DNA of 64,000 bases from Verpa conica (Eukaryota > Ascomycota > Pezizomycetes > Pezizales > Morchellaceae): NCBI GenBank assembly GCA_033030425.1, contig JAUFSD010000011.1:992001-1056000 (forward strand), read 5' to 3'. Position numbers and translations under genes: made by a program. Position 1 is the first letter of the stretch. Each line of letters starts with the position of its first letter. Below the pieces are notes generated by a model that did not search any database, was not told where the DNA came from, and saw only the letters and a list, made by a program, of their open reading frames with translations. Positions 33,973-47,381 of this stretch are shown here, piece after piece.

Positions 33973-34802
33973 TAGACCTATCAGTGACTACCAGTGCATC
34001 TATAGATTGTAAGGAAAGACATTTGCTGCTTAAAAGAATGAAATTTGAATTGGGGGACAGACTTTAGTCTAATACTTTGTGTTATGCTTTTTCGAAAGCA
34101 AAAAGGAATACTGACAGATCTGCACTAGCGCTAGGGGAAATTAATCTTTTTGTTTTTCTCATTGATTTAACAGATTCATGTAGTACTAAATCGTTCGTAG
34201 GCAATATGGTATGGGTATGTGCCATCAAGGATCGGCCGCAGGGCAAAATAACAGTAAGAAAGGGGCTTAAGATTTATTAGAGGGATAAAAGTGAACTAAT
34301 CAACTAACATATAGTCATTTAGATACACTGGATATGGGGTGTGCTATGTAAAATTATTCGAGGTATGAGTGAATCGATAAATTATCATAAATCCATGTGC
34401 CCTCTCGGCTGGGGTATTTAGTCAGCTCATCAAAAGCAGAAATAAAAGAAAACGAAAGTAGCAAGGTGTTTCAGACCAACTCGCAAGAGCAGAACCCACA
34501 TGATGTTCCACATGAAACAAAAACCAAAACACAAAATGAAAAGGCAAACTGATTGAAGCCTAGTTATTTCATTTTTCTTCGCATCTCTCCCTCTCGTCCC
34601 CAGAGGTCTCACCGCCTCCACTTTTTCTCCTAACTTTGCGCTTCACTCACTACACCTCTCTCTCACATTTGTTTCAGCTTCTTTCCGTTGAGTTCGACTC
34701 ACGGAAGGATGAGGATAATGGCATGTACATGTATTCTAAAAGTATGAGACTTAAAAACCCCGGGAAAGCAGTAGTAGACTGCGAGGCACTATTTTGGTCC
34801 TA
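33973..34802. other. Intergenic
   Basis: Convergent with the minus-strand gene whose stop lies at 34803. No gene seen. Confidence 0.4.
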
Positions 34803-37415
34803 TTAGTGCCACCAAATCTGCCGCTCAAACTTTGTTTGTAGGGAACGTTTAGGGGTGAGCTGGCGTGATGGCCTTGGCGTAGCAGGATAGTATGTTGGAC
34901 TGCTAGCGCATATAGTGGAATGGTCCTCCGACACTATGCTTGTAGAATCTCTACTTTGACAAGTTGGTTTCTCTTGTAATGGCCTCTGGTCGTTGCAGAA
35001 GTGGCTTAATGAGTTTGGTGAATCGGGTGTACTTCTCCCAGGCTTTCGGTTATAGAACCGGGGGGTCATTGGTGAAGATGTCCCATACTTGGAAGTCTTA
35101 GGTGGCCCCCTCATAGCAGCGATATTACGGATTTGGTCTTTCTCAGATGTGGAGTGATCAACTGTCAACTTCGGATGTAACTCGTTATGAGTAGAGAGTG
35201 TAGTAACTGGCTTCAATGCGCTATGGTGGTAGCAGGTATTGGGTTTGGTACTAGGTCCTGGGGTGATATCTTTCAACGCCGGTTGCGGGGGTAATTTCTG
35301 ACCGCGCATCCGCCCTGTTGCTGCATGACTGGTATCGGTTGGTTTCTTTTGGAAAATTGTAAAGAGTGCACGAGATACAATTGAAGTACTCTCCCGACTA
35401 CGGCTGACCATCTGGGGTGCCACCTCAGATTCTGACTTTTTACGCATGCAAGCTCTGATGGCTATCGCGGAAGCGCCGATTGGAGTAAGTTGTGGTTTTA
35501 GGTTTATTTGGGTGTTGCGAGTCATTTTGATCATATTAGTTCCTTCTGAGATAATTGGAGTAGTATGCCCGGCCTCTGATATCATATCAGTATGTGAGTT
35601 TTGTAGATTACGTTGCTTTTTGTCCACATTGTCCACCTCTAACTCAGAATAAATTTGTAAACCGCTACTCTGCTTCGATTTGCTCTCGGTTGTGTGATCG
35701 TTGTGAGAGTCTGCCGTAACGCAGGTCCTGAGTGGGCTTCCGACCCCCGAACAACGCCTGTGCGCTTTATATCTTCTGCACAACTTGATTGGACTATCTG
35801 GGCGCGGGTTACCACCTCGGACTCTGGAGAAAACCTGGCCTGATCCGGGTTTGCTAGCTTCTTCTCTCAGCAGCTGCATTCTCTTTCCAATTGCCTTTGC
35901 TTGATTAATATACTTGAGGTCTACTGATGCTTTTCCAGTGAAGGTATTGAGGAGTTTGATGCACCATTTTGCTCTCTTGAGTTGCAGATATTCCGTCGCC
36001 TCTTGTACCGTGGAGTGAGTCTCCTTCTCCAGGATTCCGGCTTCCACGGTTACTCCATTAATATAGATGCTCCCCCACGTGATATGCCTGGTACTCAAGT
36101 GCACATTGTTAGGAGGCTTGGATTCTTTATTGGAGAGCTGGGTAGCATCGCTCTTTAGTCTTTCTATGCTAGGATGTTGTTTTAGAACAAACCAACTAGG
36201 GATATTGTGGTCTGTATGTGTCTCCTCATCATCCGTAGCCCTAGCTAGGGGAATGTATCCTGTAGAGGAGACCGTCTAAATAATACTATTGTCAGCGGCC
36301 ACCCGACTCACAGGTTTGCGTTAAGTATTCTGAAAAACGTACGGCTTTTCTCAGAAGAAATTCGATGAATCCTCCTGCAAGTGCCACCTCGATCATGACG
36401 AACCCCTGAGCATCGTAGTTAGTACTTCTAAAGGTAGAGAGAATAGGGCAAATCCATAGTTCAAGTAATGTTGACTACATACCTCTTTTTCAAATATGCT
36501 AGCAATCCTCTGCCAGCTTCTTCCTTCACCATATGATCCGTTACACTAGTTATATGGCTGGTTAGTAATTTACTTGGTATTGTAGTTGTATTTTGAGCCT
36601 ACCAGTTCAGCGATATTCTCCCCTTGATCATACAAGGTACGCTCCAATTCATTCCCGCCGATGTTCCTCACCAGGTCTTGAACGACAAGCTCAATAGCAG
36701 CTTTCTCGCAAAAAGTCTTATGCTCCTTATCCGTATTGTCATACGCAAACAATGCTGTGACTTTCTGATGGGTGAAATCTTCCTGCTTCTGAATGTTGTG
36801 CTTGGTAACTTCGATTGTCGTCGTATGGTCGTACTCGTAAGGCTTTTTATCCTGTGATTCGGTGTATTGAATGCATTGGCCTCCAAAGCTATTAGTTTTT
36901 GGCCCGGCTATATTTGGCACTTTCTCTCCCTCCTTCCACCAAACGGCAGCAGCCTTCTTATGGTGGCTGTGCCGTCCTTTTCTTGAATCGTTGGTTAGGG
37001 ATCTCTTGATTGCATTGGTACGATTGTTGACCACCGTAGCAGAGGGCATTAGAGATGTAGAGACTACAGAGTCATGAACTTCCTCATCGGCTGCTGGTTC
37101 ATCAATCTCGTTCGCTATACGGCTAAGTTTGAAGCTCGTGTAGAGAGGTATAGGGATCCGAGAAGGCTTTGGAGAGTAGCCAGCGATACCTTCCTTGTTT
37201 GGAACTGATTCTGCTGTACGATTATGTTCTTTAGACCTCGGGGCGCCTCGTACTTTCTTTTGCTCATTGTCCTTTGATACCATTGCTCTCCTGTTAGCCA
37301 ACACGTTTGCTGGAAGTAGTGCTGTTTGCTGTCTAGGAGCAATGGTGATGGTCAAAGGTATCGGTTTTGCATCCCAACAAGAGCCGCCTAGGTACGTAGA
37401 AGATATTGGGGGCAT
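34803..37415 (-). CDS. W-x10-G family protein 1 (803 aa), four exons
   Basis: Exons 37415-36603, 36545-36483, 36405-36343 and 36275-34803; all junctions are phase 0. Introns are 57, 77 and 67 nt with donors GTAGGC, GTATGT and GTACGT, and clear ACTAAC/CTGAC branches. The two middle exons are exactly 63 nt. The first has Trp at codon 11 (CNGSYGEGRSW); the second begins GF and forms a beta-hairpin (GFVMIEVALAGGFIEFLLRK). N-terminal of them, exon 1 ends in a helical stretch (AAIELVVQDLVRNIGGNELE). The long C-terminal exon is disordered and Ser/Thr/Lys-rich, with a repeated S-R-[ED]-STSIVS element, and ends QTKFERQIWWH. No signal peptide or membrane span. Function unknown; first member of the minus-strand array. 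Confidence 0.75.
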
Positions 37416-38597
37416 CGATATGGTATTATACCCTTTTCTACCTTAGGTTTTTGCAGTAGGTATTTATCCAGCCTTGTTGCTGGAATTGAAGTTTGAATAA
37501 TTGAGGTTGTAGGTGAGGATTTTTAGATGAATATGACAAGCGGAGAGGTGGGATTCTGTAGGTGGAAGAAGGGAGATTGTCACAGAAGGTAAACAATGTG
37601 CGTGCTGTGTAGTCGTACGTAGCTCTCGTACCAACGTACTCACACCTTATTGAAGAGGTCTTGGCGTGTCTTATGGGAAATCCAAGCATAGCCGCCCCTC
37701 TGTGGAACCATCAGAATATAGTGAATATACATTTTTGGCTGTTATACTACATCGTATATCACTTTCATATCATACTCTTCTTTGTGAATGAAGTATGATA
37801 CTATTATAGATGAATTGGAGAAGTACGTTGTATCCCCCGCAATGAGTTAGTAATCTCTAAACTCGGGCGTCCTAGCTTGCTGTCGATTTCAGCTGTTGGC
37901 CTTTGCTGCTGTTATAACAAGAGCGTATAATTCAGATATACTCATTATGTTTGAGTACTTATATAGTCAGATTTGGCTCACGTACGTTGTTCATGGGGTA
38001 GAAGTGCCATTAGAGCTGTTCCTGTGGCGCAGCGGGGTCCTCACAACAGCTGAATCTGTAAATAAAACACTATACAAGCTATCCTTTTCCTTCGTGTGGC
38101 TTGGTGTATAAAAAGTACCTCTCATACCAGAAATCCAATACACGACGCACGAAGGAAGGTAACTCCCCAATTTTCACTAATAATAACGTTTTTTTATACG
38201 TACTACGCGCTATTACATATTATCTACTGAACTGAAAAAATACAACTAAACCTTACTGCTATAAATTTGAAAGTTAAATCCCTGTTATGTAACTAAACAG
38301 CAATAAGATATGGCGACCGGAACACATCTTAACATATTCTGTAATCAAGAACGGTACTTTTCCAGCTCAATGAGCTACGTACTACGTACTCTACAGATGG
38401 TTTGCATAAGAATACTACTTGAGTTAAGTTGAGTACCCTTTTATTTAATTCTCTCAGGCCTGGGCAGGCGCACAAGTTATATCTACCCGGCCATATTCTC
38501 CGTGACTTTATTCCCCAGTAACAGTATTGCTCCCCCCCACACCCCCTCCTCCACAACTACTCATCAACCAAGTGAGAGCTAGAGTTCCATCTCGGGA
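37416..38597. other. Intergenic between array members 1 and 2
   Basis: Includes the presumed promoter of member 1 (T/C- and TATA-rich on the minus strand) and the 3' region of member 2. No gene seen. Confidence 0.4.
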
Positions 38598-39889
38598 TTA
38601 CTTTGGGGAGACAACACCCATTCTTTCTTCGATCAGAAGCAGCTTCCTATAAGCAGCGGCTACTTGGCGGCGGTGCACTTCCGGAAGGTAGGATCTCTGC
38701 AGATTTCTGATCTTGATACCCATTATATTACGTGAGTCCTCGAGTTTGCGTTGAGGGTCAACAGAAAATGTGTAGAAAGATGGCATCAAAGAGCCTATCT
38801 CAATGTTCTGTCCATTGACGACTTGCATACCCCAAGTCTTCATACGGCCAGTAGAGCGCTCGGTAAATGGTCTGTCAGGGTTGCTGATCTTCCTAAGAGC
38901 CCGAACGGTTGGTATCATAACGGGAGCTTCATGCGCGATGGCTTGTGTAGATGGCATTTTCGCTTTGTTTTTGCTTGAAGAAGTGGGGACTCTGCAAGCT
39001 GCAGGTGCTGGTGTTCTCTATTGTGTGTGATTTTAGTAATGATTCGGGTGTGGCACATAGCCTTCGACAATGTAGAGAAATATACCTTCCACAGGAGGTT
39101 CACATGGAATTGCTTATTACGAATCCTCATGCTGGTGATCATCCACCCCTATAGAATTGACGTTAGTATCTGAGTAGATATAAAGGATATAGAAAAACCT
39201 ACTTGGTTTGAGAGGAGTCTTTTGATATACCCCCATTCCACACCATAGCCATAATGGCCAAGAGACTAAACGTTTCTGTTAGCACTGGTTTATGCTGTAG
39301 ACGAGTCATTTGGGACACAAACGAGTGCTTCGATACTGGATATGCTACTCAGAGTTATAGTCATGAGAAACTGTACTCCCATCTTCTTGATGATAGAGTT
39401 GAATGCGCGTTTCAGATCATAGTGCCACTTTAGCGAGACAGGGGACTTGATTTTCTCAATATTGTGGAAAAGCACGGAGAACATCACTCCCTTATCCTGG
39501 GAGGGTAGGACATTGTCGACCTTCACAGGGACCTTCCTCATCAGACTATCTTCCCCCTTTCCGCATTTTGTACGGGTATCTTGTTTGACGATATCAAGAG
39601 CTTGATTGTTGCTCTTGGAAGCGGTACTAACATCCACTTCTAGCAGTGGTAGATGCTCCTGAGGAAGAGAGATCTTTTCGGGTTGATGGTCTTCGTTCTT
39701 GTGGAATGCTGTGGGCTTAGTAGGACCTGGCTGAATAGGGTCCGGATGGTCATCGTGGGATTTGCTCATTGAGCGGCTAAAGACACTGTCCCAGAAGTCT
39801 CCTGAGACGCTACCTTTTCTGTTCATCTTGGATTCATGTAGTCTTGGGTCATCAGGTACCCTACTTGAAAGTTTAGAAGGGCCTGACAT
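38598..39889 (-). CDS. W-x10-G family protein 2 (370 aa), four exons
   Basis: Start ATG 39889 (MSGPSKLSSRVPDD; the frame is open further but without ATG). Exons 39889-39323, 39265-39203, 39148-39086 and 39017-38598, all phase 0; introns 57, 54 and 68 nt with branches GCTAAC, ACTAAC and ACTAAA. Exon 1 is disordered and ends with a folded part (WHYDLKRAFNSIIKKMGVQF). The two middle exons are 63 nt each: SLGHYGYGVEWGYIKRLLSN with Trp at codon 11, and GWMITSMRIRNKQFHVNLLW starting GW. The last exon is basic and helical (PEVHRRQVAAAYRKLLLIEE) and lacks the FER-type end. The first intron uses the weaker donor GTTTGT. Confidence 0.72.
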
Positions 39890-41254
39890 GGCTTGTGTAC
39901 GGATCGAGGAGATCTGATCAGGAGGTTGATGGAGGATAGAGCTTTTAATGAAGAGTCGTGTGGGCAACTCGGGATTGACCAGGCTGGTGCAATAGGTTGA
40001 TGTTGTTTTGGTAGTGGGAATCGTACGGATTGTTGTGATTAAGTAGGATACAGGTGCTATGAGAGCTGTTCTGGTCTCAGTTACCCTCTCCTCTTGTGGG
40101 GGGCTGAGAATCTAAGGGTTTACTTATCACATACATACAGTCACTGCACACTCTCCAGCCGCAGGTGAGGGTAGGTTGGGGTGAAGAGATATGCCAAGTA
40201 TACACTATCTATGACCTTCTATTGGGGAGCACGTAGGCCCCCGTCCAACGAAAGATATGTATTTAGTATTCTCTGGGTCTCATTTGACCATACTAAGCTA
40301 AACCCTCTCGCTGGGTTTGTTTCTTCAGCTGCTTTTTCGGTCCGCGCGCGGCCTACAATGCGGTAAGCGTAGTATGCTGGCGTAAAGGTGATAGTTAGGC
40401 CATAATCAAAGTCAAGGACGCCTTGGATTTGAATATCGTTTTTTAGCTTGATAATCTTCAATTATAGTACATATCATTATGTTTATTTCTGATCCTTTCT
40501 TACTAGATTTTTACCATGCTAGATGATATATAAACTCTTCCCAAAACTGCCGTCGCCGTGATCAAGGAGATCATTTAATCTCACCATATATATGTCAAAC
40601 TATCGCCTATATACCTTTCTGAACTACGAGAGTCCTAGTTGAAAAGCGTTCTATCAATATATGACAGCTATAGTAGTTATACTTTATAGTACTTCTTATT
40701 TTGCCACTACCAGCTAGCATAGTACTGCTCATGCTACAGATTAACTCGCCTTGCGGAGATGCTAGGGCTCTTGCAGCTAGCTAACTGAGAATTCAATTGC
40801 CAGTTGCAAGACTTCTTTGCGTATGGGATGGGCATGCCTTACTATTGGAGGATCCTGACGTGACCTCGTTGGCCGGGCCAGGGCCCTTGCAGTGCGGCGA
40901 AAGTACCGTTATGGCTGACTAGGAATAAGATAAAGAAGCAGGGCTCAAGTACCCATCTGTATTCCATTAATGATTTCACTGCCTGCTATAGGCTACATAT
41001 ATATATGCAAAGGCCGGTAGTATATGAATGGCATATATATCATATCATTTGAATCTTGAATTATAGTACTACTTGTATCATATTCTTACAAAAAAAGTAA
41101 TACTTGGCAATCTGAAATGAATAACAAGGATTATGGTGTAGAATAACACAATACCAATCCAGCCTTACTCCACCTTTACTATCATGTTTCTGCCCAGCAC
41201 GGTATATCTCCATTTCTTATGCCAAAGCAAACAAGTATTGACCATCTTGTAGGG
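39890..41254. other. Intergenic between array members 2 and 3
   Basis: No gene or repeat recognised. TATATA runs are common. Confidence 0.4.
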
Positions 41255-42906
41255 CTAATTATGTTGCCCTTCTGTAGCGTAAGGATTAAACCTCTCTATC
41301 TGCATCCTGCTCTCCAGCAGCGCATAATTCTTGGCGGTTCGCGAGGCCCATTTAGTTCTACCATCCTTGATAGCAATTGGGAGTGCTAACGCCACCTCAA
41401 CGCCGTGGACTTGGCGCATAAAGCTGAGGTAATCAGCAGATTTTTCACCTTTACGCTTGGCCTGTAGCTCTTCAAAGTTTGGGTCAATAAACACAGCACA
41501 TGCACTAGAGTATGCCCACGACTGGGGATTGGTCGTGAGAATGTTGGACCTCCAGGCAACCTGTTGAATCTCCTTTCTTGGCCTTTGTTTCAATTCCTGG
41601 ATTCTGGGAAAAAGTTTGGCTTTGGTCCTCTGTAGACGTTCCATGGTGCTCGGTACTTGTTCTTTTTTGGTGGTCTTGCCAGCTGGTCCTTCAGGAAGTA
41701 TATAGGACTCGGGACCCTAATTACAAGCAGTTAGTATGGGTTTTATTGAAAGAAGAGATGATTGGGGTGAGACGCACTAATTGTGAGAGGCCAATAATAA
41801 GCTTCACCCTGTCAAACCTGAGGTAGCTCACAGACCATCCCTAAGATAGAGGTTATTAGCGCTACGTTTCTTTCAACGAGTGATGGTTAGTTACCCGCTC
41901 TGTAGTGGCAGTGTTGATGTCTTGCCAAAGGTCCTCACAGCCCCTAAGGCCAGACACCTGGTTTCAATGTGTTAGCTTATATAACGTACAATTCTAAATG
42001 GGAACGTACTAGCTGGCCCATGTCATTTCCATAGAGATCAATACTAGCCCTGAGCGTTGCAATTCCTACTCTGTTGATGAGCATACGAATGAATACTCCT
42101 ATCGCTGCCCTATTCTTCCACCTGAGGCGGCCACCGTTACTAGCATCCACGATATTGAATTTTGTTTCGTCTCTTTGCTCCTCCACTGCTTCTTCCTCAG
42201 CATGTCTATCTCCCATGAGCTTTCTCACATCCTCTTGATTTTGGATAGTATCTTGTCCGTGGCTTGGCCCCCCCAATTTATTTGAAATGAGCCCAATGAC
42301 AGGGGTGTATTTTGGTGGAGCTGTCAAGAGGGTGGCCTGACTTTGTTGTCCATCATGCGGGTGAATTGGGCCTTTACAGGCTCTGCGGGACAATGCAAGA
42401 CACATTTTATTGCTCCTCGCCGAGCCATCGGTGTTACCTATTGGGATATAGTTAGTCCAGGTTATAGACGTGAGAACATATATTGCCTGTCAGGAGTTTA
42501 GCTTACTGAATCCTTGAGTAGCTCTGATGGCTGCCGAGAATTCATAAGACAAGCGGACTTCTGCCCTACGGTTTACCATCTTCATTGGCCCCACAGGACC
42601 TGGGATTTTTGTGCACAAGCAATGTTCCTTGTGATTGTTCCTAAGATCGGATGGCCCTACTGCCATCAATGACCCCGGCTTGTAATTAACCGAGATAGGC
42701 AGCTTTGTGTTAGGACTGTGGGGTTTGATCATAGCCGATATCCTATTATCAGAGGAGACATCATCTACCTCAGTGAAGGTATCGATGGAAACCCTTGAAA
42801 CTACGGAAAGTCCTGTGTTCGTGTTGCTCTGATGGGCAACTTCCCCAGGAAACGTAACAATTGAAAGCCCCGACGCCCTAGCAGCTTTAGCTTTGCTTCT
42901 AGGCAT
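41255..42906 (-). CDS. W-x10-G family protein 3 (471 aa), five exons
   Basis: Exons 42906-42507, 42437-42010, 41957-41895, 41840-41778 and 41716-41255. Introns are 69, 52, 54 and 61 nt with donors GTAAGC, GTACGT, GTAACT and GTGCGT; three have perfect CTAAC branches. Exon 1/2 joins in phase 1, the rest in phase 0. Exons 3 and 4 are 63 nt: VSGLRGCEDLWQDINTATTE (Trp at codon 11) and GWSVSYLRFDRVKLIIGLSQ (starts GW). Exon 2 ends with a helix-like segment (IGVFIRMLINRVGIATLRAS). The C-terminal exon is basic then compact (FMRQVHGVEVALALPIAIKD), without the FER end and less disordered than in relatives. Unknown function. Confidence 0.75.
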
Positions 42907-44275
42907 TATGAAACAGGATAGATGATAAAGTAGATGGATATTGGGAGTTTTGATGATAGAAGATTCAGTTTGGTAGGTTGATGTAGCTGCTGTGTTTGGG
43001 TATGATTAAGGAGAAGCAGTGTGGTTAAGCAGGAGGTAGTTCCTATCATACATCTTGTGGGTAAACAAGAGCTGCGTTGGCTCGGCATCTATGCCCTAGA
43101 CGAGCTGTTAGGGCTTGCACACCGAATGTCCTAGAACATTATATACTAGCCAAGTGATACATCTATGCTCAAGCTTCCACCTATGATGCTTGACATACAT
43201 TGTTTCCGTATTTGATATATACGCAATGATCAACAGTTCACGATTTATTTTGATGCGCAAGTGATGCCTTAAGACTGATTCTCAGGTATCAGAGCATAGC
43301 CAATGTTTGGTTATGCTGGTTCACTGGCTCGTACTCCATAGTGTAGTATTCGGCCTTTAGCTACACCCATCGCTATAGCCATGCATAATGTAGGGTGCTA
43401 TTGGTGTAGTGGCAACAATTGCTTGCTTATGTGTTAGCATTATATATATTAGAGATATCATAGAAAGACAAGCTTGTATATGCGATAGTGGGGTAGTTTT
43501 TTAACTATGAGGAATCTGGGGCTTTGAATTTTGAAGGGACATGCTGGTTTTTGATGATTATTGGTGATTGAGGGCGGTTTTTCTTCAATACGCCAGCTAT
43601 AGAGTTTTATTCGGGGTGATATCAGTGTGAGTCTTATATTGTGCTTCAAAACACATTCAATCATTGACACCGTCTTCCTCCATTTTAATTTTTATATATA
43701 ACATGTGAGGCCTCGCTACGAGCACCATGAACACGGAACCAGTTCCTCAATATATATTATCTACATGATGTGATTCCTATCCAGCTAGGATTGGCTTTAA
43801 AGTGCCAGATGAAGAAACATGCTCTCATTCAACCGTACTAAGACTTACGAAAGACAACCGGGCAGTGTTGTAGCTATAGATAATAGAGAGGATCAAGGAC
43901 TGAATCGACCTACCTGGCTCACAGGATCGCTTGATATTGGAGTTTCTAGCTAGGGTGACCTGGAAGGGACTGGCATTGTTTATCTGTACCTGTGGAATTA
44001 AAGGAAATATCAAGAACATTGACAGAATCAACTTTTATTCATCAGAGCTGCCGTAATCATGGCTGATTATGGGGAGTTCTTCCATAACTGTGTAGCCGTA
44101 AAATAGTATATTAATCATGAAATAGGGATATTGTTACAGCATCTAAATATCCATTGGGTTTGAGGCAAACTCGAGCTATTTGTAAACAGGCCTAAGAAAT
44201 GAACCTCTACTAGGATATGATGTATGATGGGATATTCTCCAGCCATAAGCAACCATGCTCCTTCGTTCCTAGCGC
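42907..44275. other. Intergenic
   Basis: No gene recognised. Possible promoter of member 3 near 42910-43080. Confidence 0.4.
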
Positions 44276-45376
44276 TTAACCTTTATGGTTGTTATACAAA
44301 CGATCCAAATGTTCTCTCATCAAAATCTCCTGTCGGTGAACCCACCTGTCAACTCTGACAATGTTGAATCTCTTCCCAGTATTACTATTTCCCGAGAACG
44401 AGGGAATATCTGGGGTCTCCCACTTCCAACCTTCCTCTTGCTGACCATCTGTTGACAAGACCCAATTCCTGACACGGCCAACGATTTCCGTGCCCCCTTT
44501 AACCCAATAGCCGGGATAACGGGTGGCCACAGCAGTGGTGGTGTCTTCCATAACACCGAACAGGTCGATGCCACTAGCGTCAGAGGCCTGATCAATGCAT
44601 TTAAAGTTGTGTTGGGCGTCAGGAACATCCAGAGCAAACAGAAGCGCGGCATGAGCGGACGTTGGAGTCCATTGGCGGTGTGCATGCTGCCAGCTGGTTG
44701 ACTGTGGTACCAGGGTTTGACGAAGGCTTCCTGGATTCTTTTGGGTGACCATAGGTTTAGGTATGCTCGAATTGAAACGAGTGTTATTCGAGCAGACCCG
44801 AAGAGCGGATGTCTCGTGGAGATATGCCCCGCTGATGTTATTGCTGATGTTTCTGAGAATAGCGTCCGAAGCAAGCACCTGAAGGTAGGTTACGCCAGAG
44901 ATTTCTCCCTCTATGTAGAGCTTGATGGGCTTCTCAGCCAAAACCAACCATTCCCACGATGGTACCCACACGTCCCCATCACACACACCGATTGTGCGAG
45001 TGAGTTCGCTTTCATCCTGCTGGAATTCCTCCCAGCTATTATAAGAACGCCCCTTAGTGTGGACCATATCTCTCTGATGATGAATCGTATTAGCAGAGAA
45101 GCACACGCAATATTTCATAGGCAGCCGGGAACGATTGCTGCCAGCGAAAGAAGCACCAGAGGTAGCTGTACCTTTAATCTCTTTGATTATGATGTTTGTA
45201 AGGGTTAAAGGATACGAGAATATGACTGTTGATCTTGCTGTGCTGTGGGAACATACACTGCAGAAGATGAGGTTGTTTTGGTATCCTTCAAGAACATGGA
45301 ATGGAAGAAAGATACAAATAAATGTAAACATGGAATTCTTGGCGGTGGGGACAGCCATATTCAAGTCACACTCCAT
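44276..45376 (-). CDS. Hypothetical protein with hydrophobic N-terminus
   Basis: Open frame of 366 codons from ATG 45376 to TAA 44276-44278 (another ATG at 45355). Residues about 16-30 (SMFTFICIFLPFHVLEG) resemble a signal peptide or anchor. The rest is rich in Trp, Ser and Asn with several N-x-[ST] sites (NISNNIS, NNT, NSS), which would fit a secreted protein. Near the C-terminus, VRNW-(10 residues)-GW repeats the Trp-to-GW spacing of the neighbouring family but without introns, so kinship is only a suggestion. A second long frame overlaps on the same strand (44874-44320), so coding status is not certain. Confidence 0.45.
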   Translation of the reverse strand: MECDLNMAVPTAKNSMFTFICIFLPFHVLEGYQNNLIFCSVCSHSTARSTVIFSYPLTLTNIIIKEIKGTATSGASFAGSNRSRLPMKYCVCFSANTIHHQRDMVHTKGRSYNSWEEFQQDESELTRTIGVCDGDVWVPSWEWLVLAEKPIKLYIEGEISGVTYLQVLASDAILRNISNNISGAYLHETSALRVCSNNTRFNSSIPKPMVTQKNPGSLRQTLVPQSTSWQHAHRQWTPTSAHAALLFALDVPDAQHNFKCIDQASDASGIDLFGVMEDTTTAVATRYPGYWVKGGTEIVGRVRNWVLSTDGQQEEGWKWETPDIPSFSGNSNTGKRFNIVRVDRWVHRQEILMREHLDRLYNNHKG

Positions 45377-47381
45377 CACTCCTCGGAAACACCTAGAAAA
45401 GCGTGGAGGTTATTATAGGCAACCTGTTTACATTCTCACAGCACCCAACACTGTCACAATGTCCTCCTGCCTGTGAAATCAACGGAGTCTTCTACATACT
45501 ACTAGCTACAAATAATACCTCCACAGTTATTGACTATCTCTTGACCACTGACACACCAATAATGCCCTCGCACCATATAACCCAGTTGTCTGACAGCTGG
45601 GAATGAACTAGCGCCTAATTACAATTCTTCATAGGGTAGAATTATAGCTAAACTAACGACTTTCCACACGTCCGGTGCTTGGAGTGATGAGGTTATACGT
45701 TACGGAGACGCGCTTATTGTGTTATAAGTGCTATATTGGACAGATTGTCATCAGTGATACGATATCTGAGTTGCACTAAGCTAAATGGGGTTGTGTTCTA
45801 CCGCCAGACGCAATCTTTCGGTGAATACTCTTATAAACAGGTCCCCCCCAGACCTTTACTACAAGAACGAAATCCTAATTATACACCCCGCCTCTACGGA
45901 CTGCATCCGAGCTTATAAGCCTGATGCTCCTTGCTGCATACGTCTGCTTCCCTTTTATGTGTACACGTTGGACAGTTCCCAGAAGGGGTTCTACATGTAC
46001 CGGGACAAAGCTGGTGGTGTACATATTCCTTGGAGACTATCTGGTAAATCTGACTGAGTGATTGGAGCAGTCGTAATGACGAAATATAAAGATTAGTCTA
46101 TTAGCTGAATGCTTTCGAAGAAGAATCCTAGACTAGTCGCAAATCTTTTCAAGTAGCATGATTAATTGTCCTTCTGTATAACTACACCAGGCGGCTCATA
46201 GCAATCATATTGGTCTAACAAACAGTACAGTTCAGGGAAAGAAGTGTCCGAACGCACCAAGACATCTTTTAGGCCAGCCTGTTTCAGGTGAGATAATCAA
46301 TCCCCGGCGCTCATGATACCCCAGCAAGCTATTGCTCATAGAGAATAGCTATTCATTTCTTGGGCTTTTAATTTGCTCTAACAGATAAATATAAATATAC
46401 CTACGGTGGTAAATCCTAAAACCCACACCCTCATGGTATAAATATGGCGACATAAAGAATTATGAGTGGTACTCTACTTAGTATAAATAGTACCTTTTTT
46501 AGAGTGACATGTGATGTAAGATATTTGCATATACGCTCTATCCATAGGTTCGAATGATATGGAATTTAGGGCTCATTATACATAAAATTACCTTTTTTTG
46601 TCGCCTTGCCCGGTCTAACTCTATACATTTTTAGTTTGGTATAGAGAACTATATTATCAGCGCTCAGAAAGGATCTAAACTTTATCCATTGTATGAAATC
46701 AAAGTCAACTATGTAAAGAAACCTCGCCTTGACTGACTCTGAAGAAAAATTGCCTTTATAATAGTGACCTCTTGTTTAACAGCATGGATATTAGCGTACA
46801 AATGCACCAACATTCACTGAATCAGCAGTCAAACGCCTTTTGCTTAGCGCTGTACAAGTTGATCCACACGGTTGTCACAGTATGTGACTATTTCATATCC
46901 CGTTACAGGTCTGAGCGTCGCTCCACCCCTTGCTACCGCTAGGGTTATATATTATGAGGAATCTTAGCCTATCTATTTCTTATTGTTCTAAGTTCAGAAT
47001 TCATATTTTTACAGCTCGTTCAACTTGAGTATAGTGGTGCATGCGCGTCAATGTAACATCGCCAGTAGCACGATACAACAGTCGAATCCATAGGGGAAAA
47101 CCACTAGGCTAGATAAATACGCCTACCGATATTAAGGAGATCCTTAAGCTTCTTTACGGACCTTATCGGATACTCCTTCAACTAAAGTGTCATATATGAA
47201 TATTAATGCGGTAATTCAGTAGAAGAATTAGAGAACTAGGCCACTCGGTCGCATTCAAAAATCTTTGCTTAATTTAATGGATATGAAAACTTATATACTC
47301 CTACTTTGTGCGAACGTATAGAGTAAAAGTGACAGTTTACATCTATAAACCATTGAAATCTCGGACTAGATTCTTGCTATC
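45377..47381. other. Intergenic; weak ORF at 45785-46057 (+)
   Basis: A 90-codon plus-strand ORF contains DSSQKGFYMYRDKAGGVHIP, protein-like but unsupported. Otherwise no feature. Confidence 0.3.

Noticed and set aside
44320..44874. 184-codon minus-strand ORF
   Set aside because: It overlaps the 44276-45376 ORF in another frame and has less protein-like composition, so it is treated as a shadow; this is why the larger ORF also has only moderate confidence.
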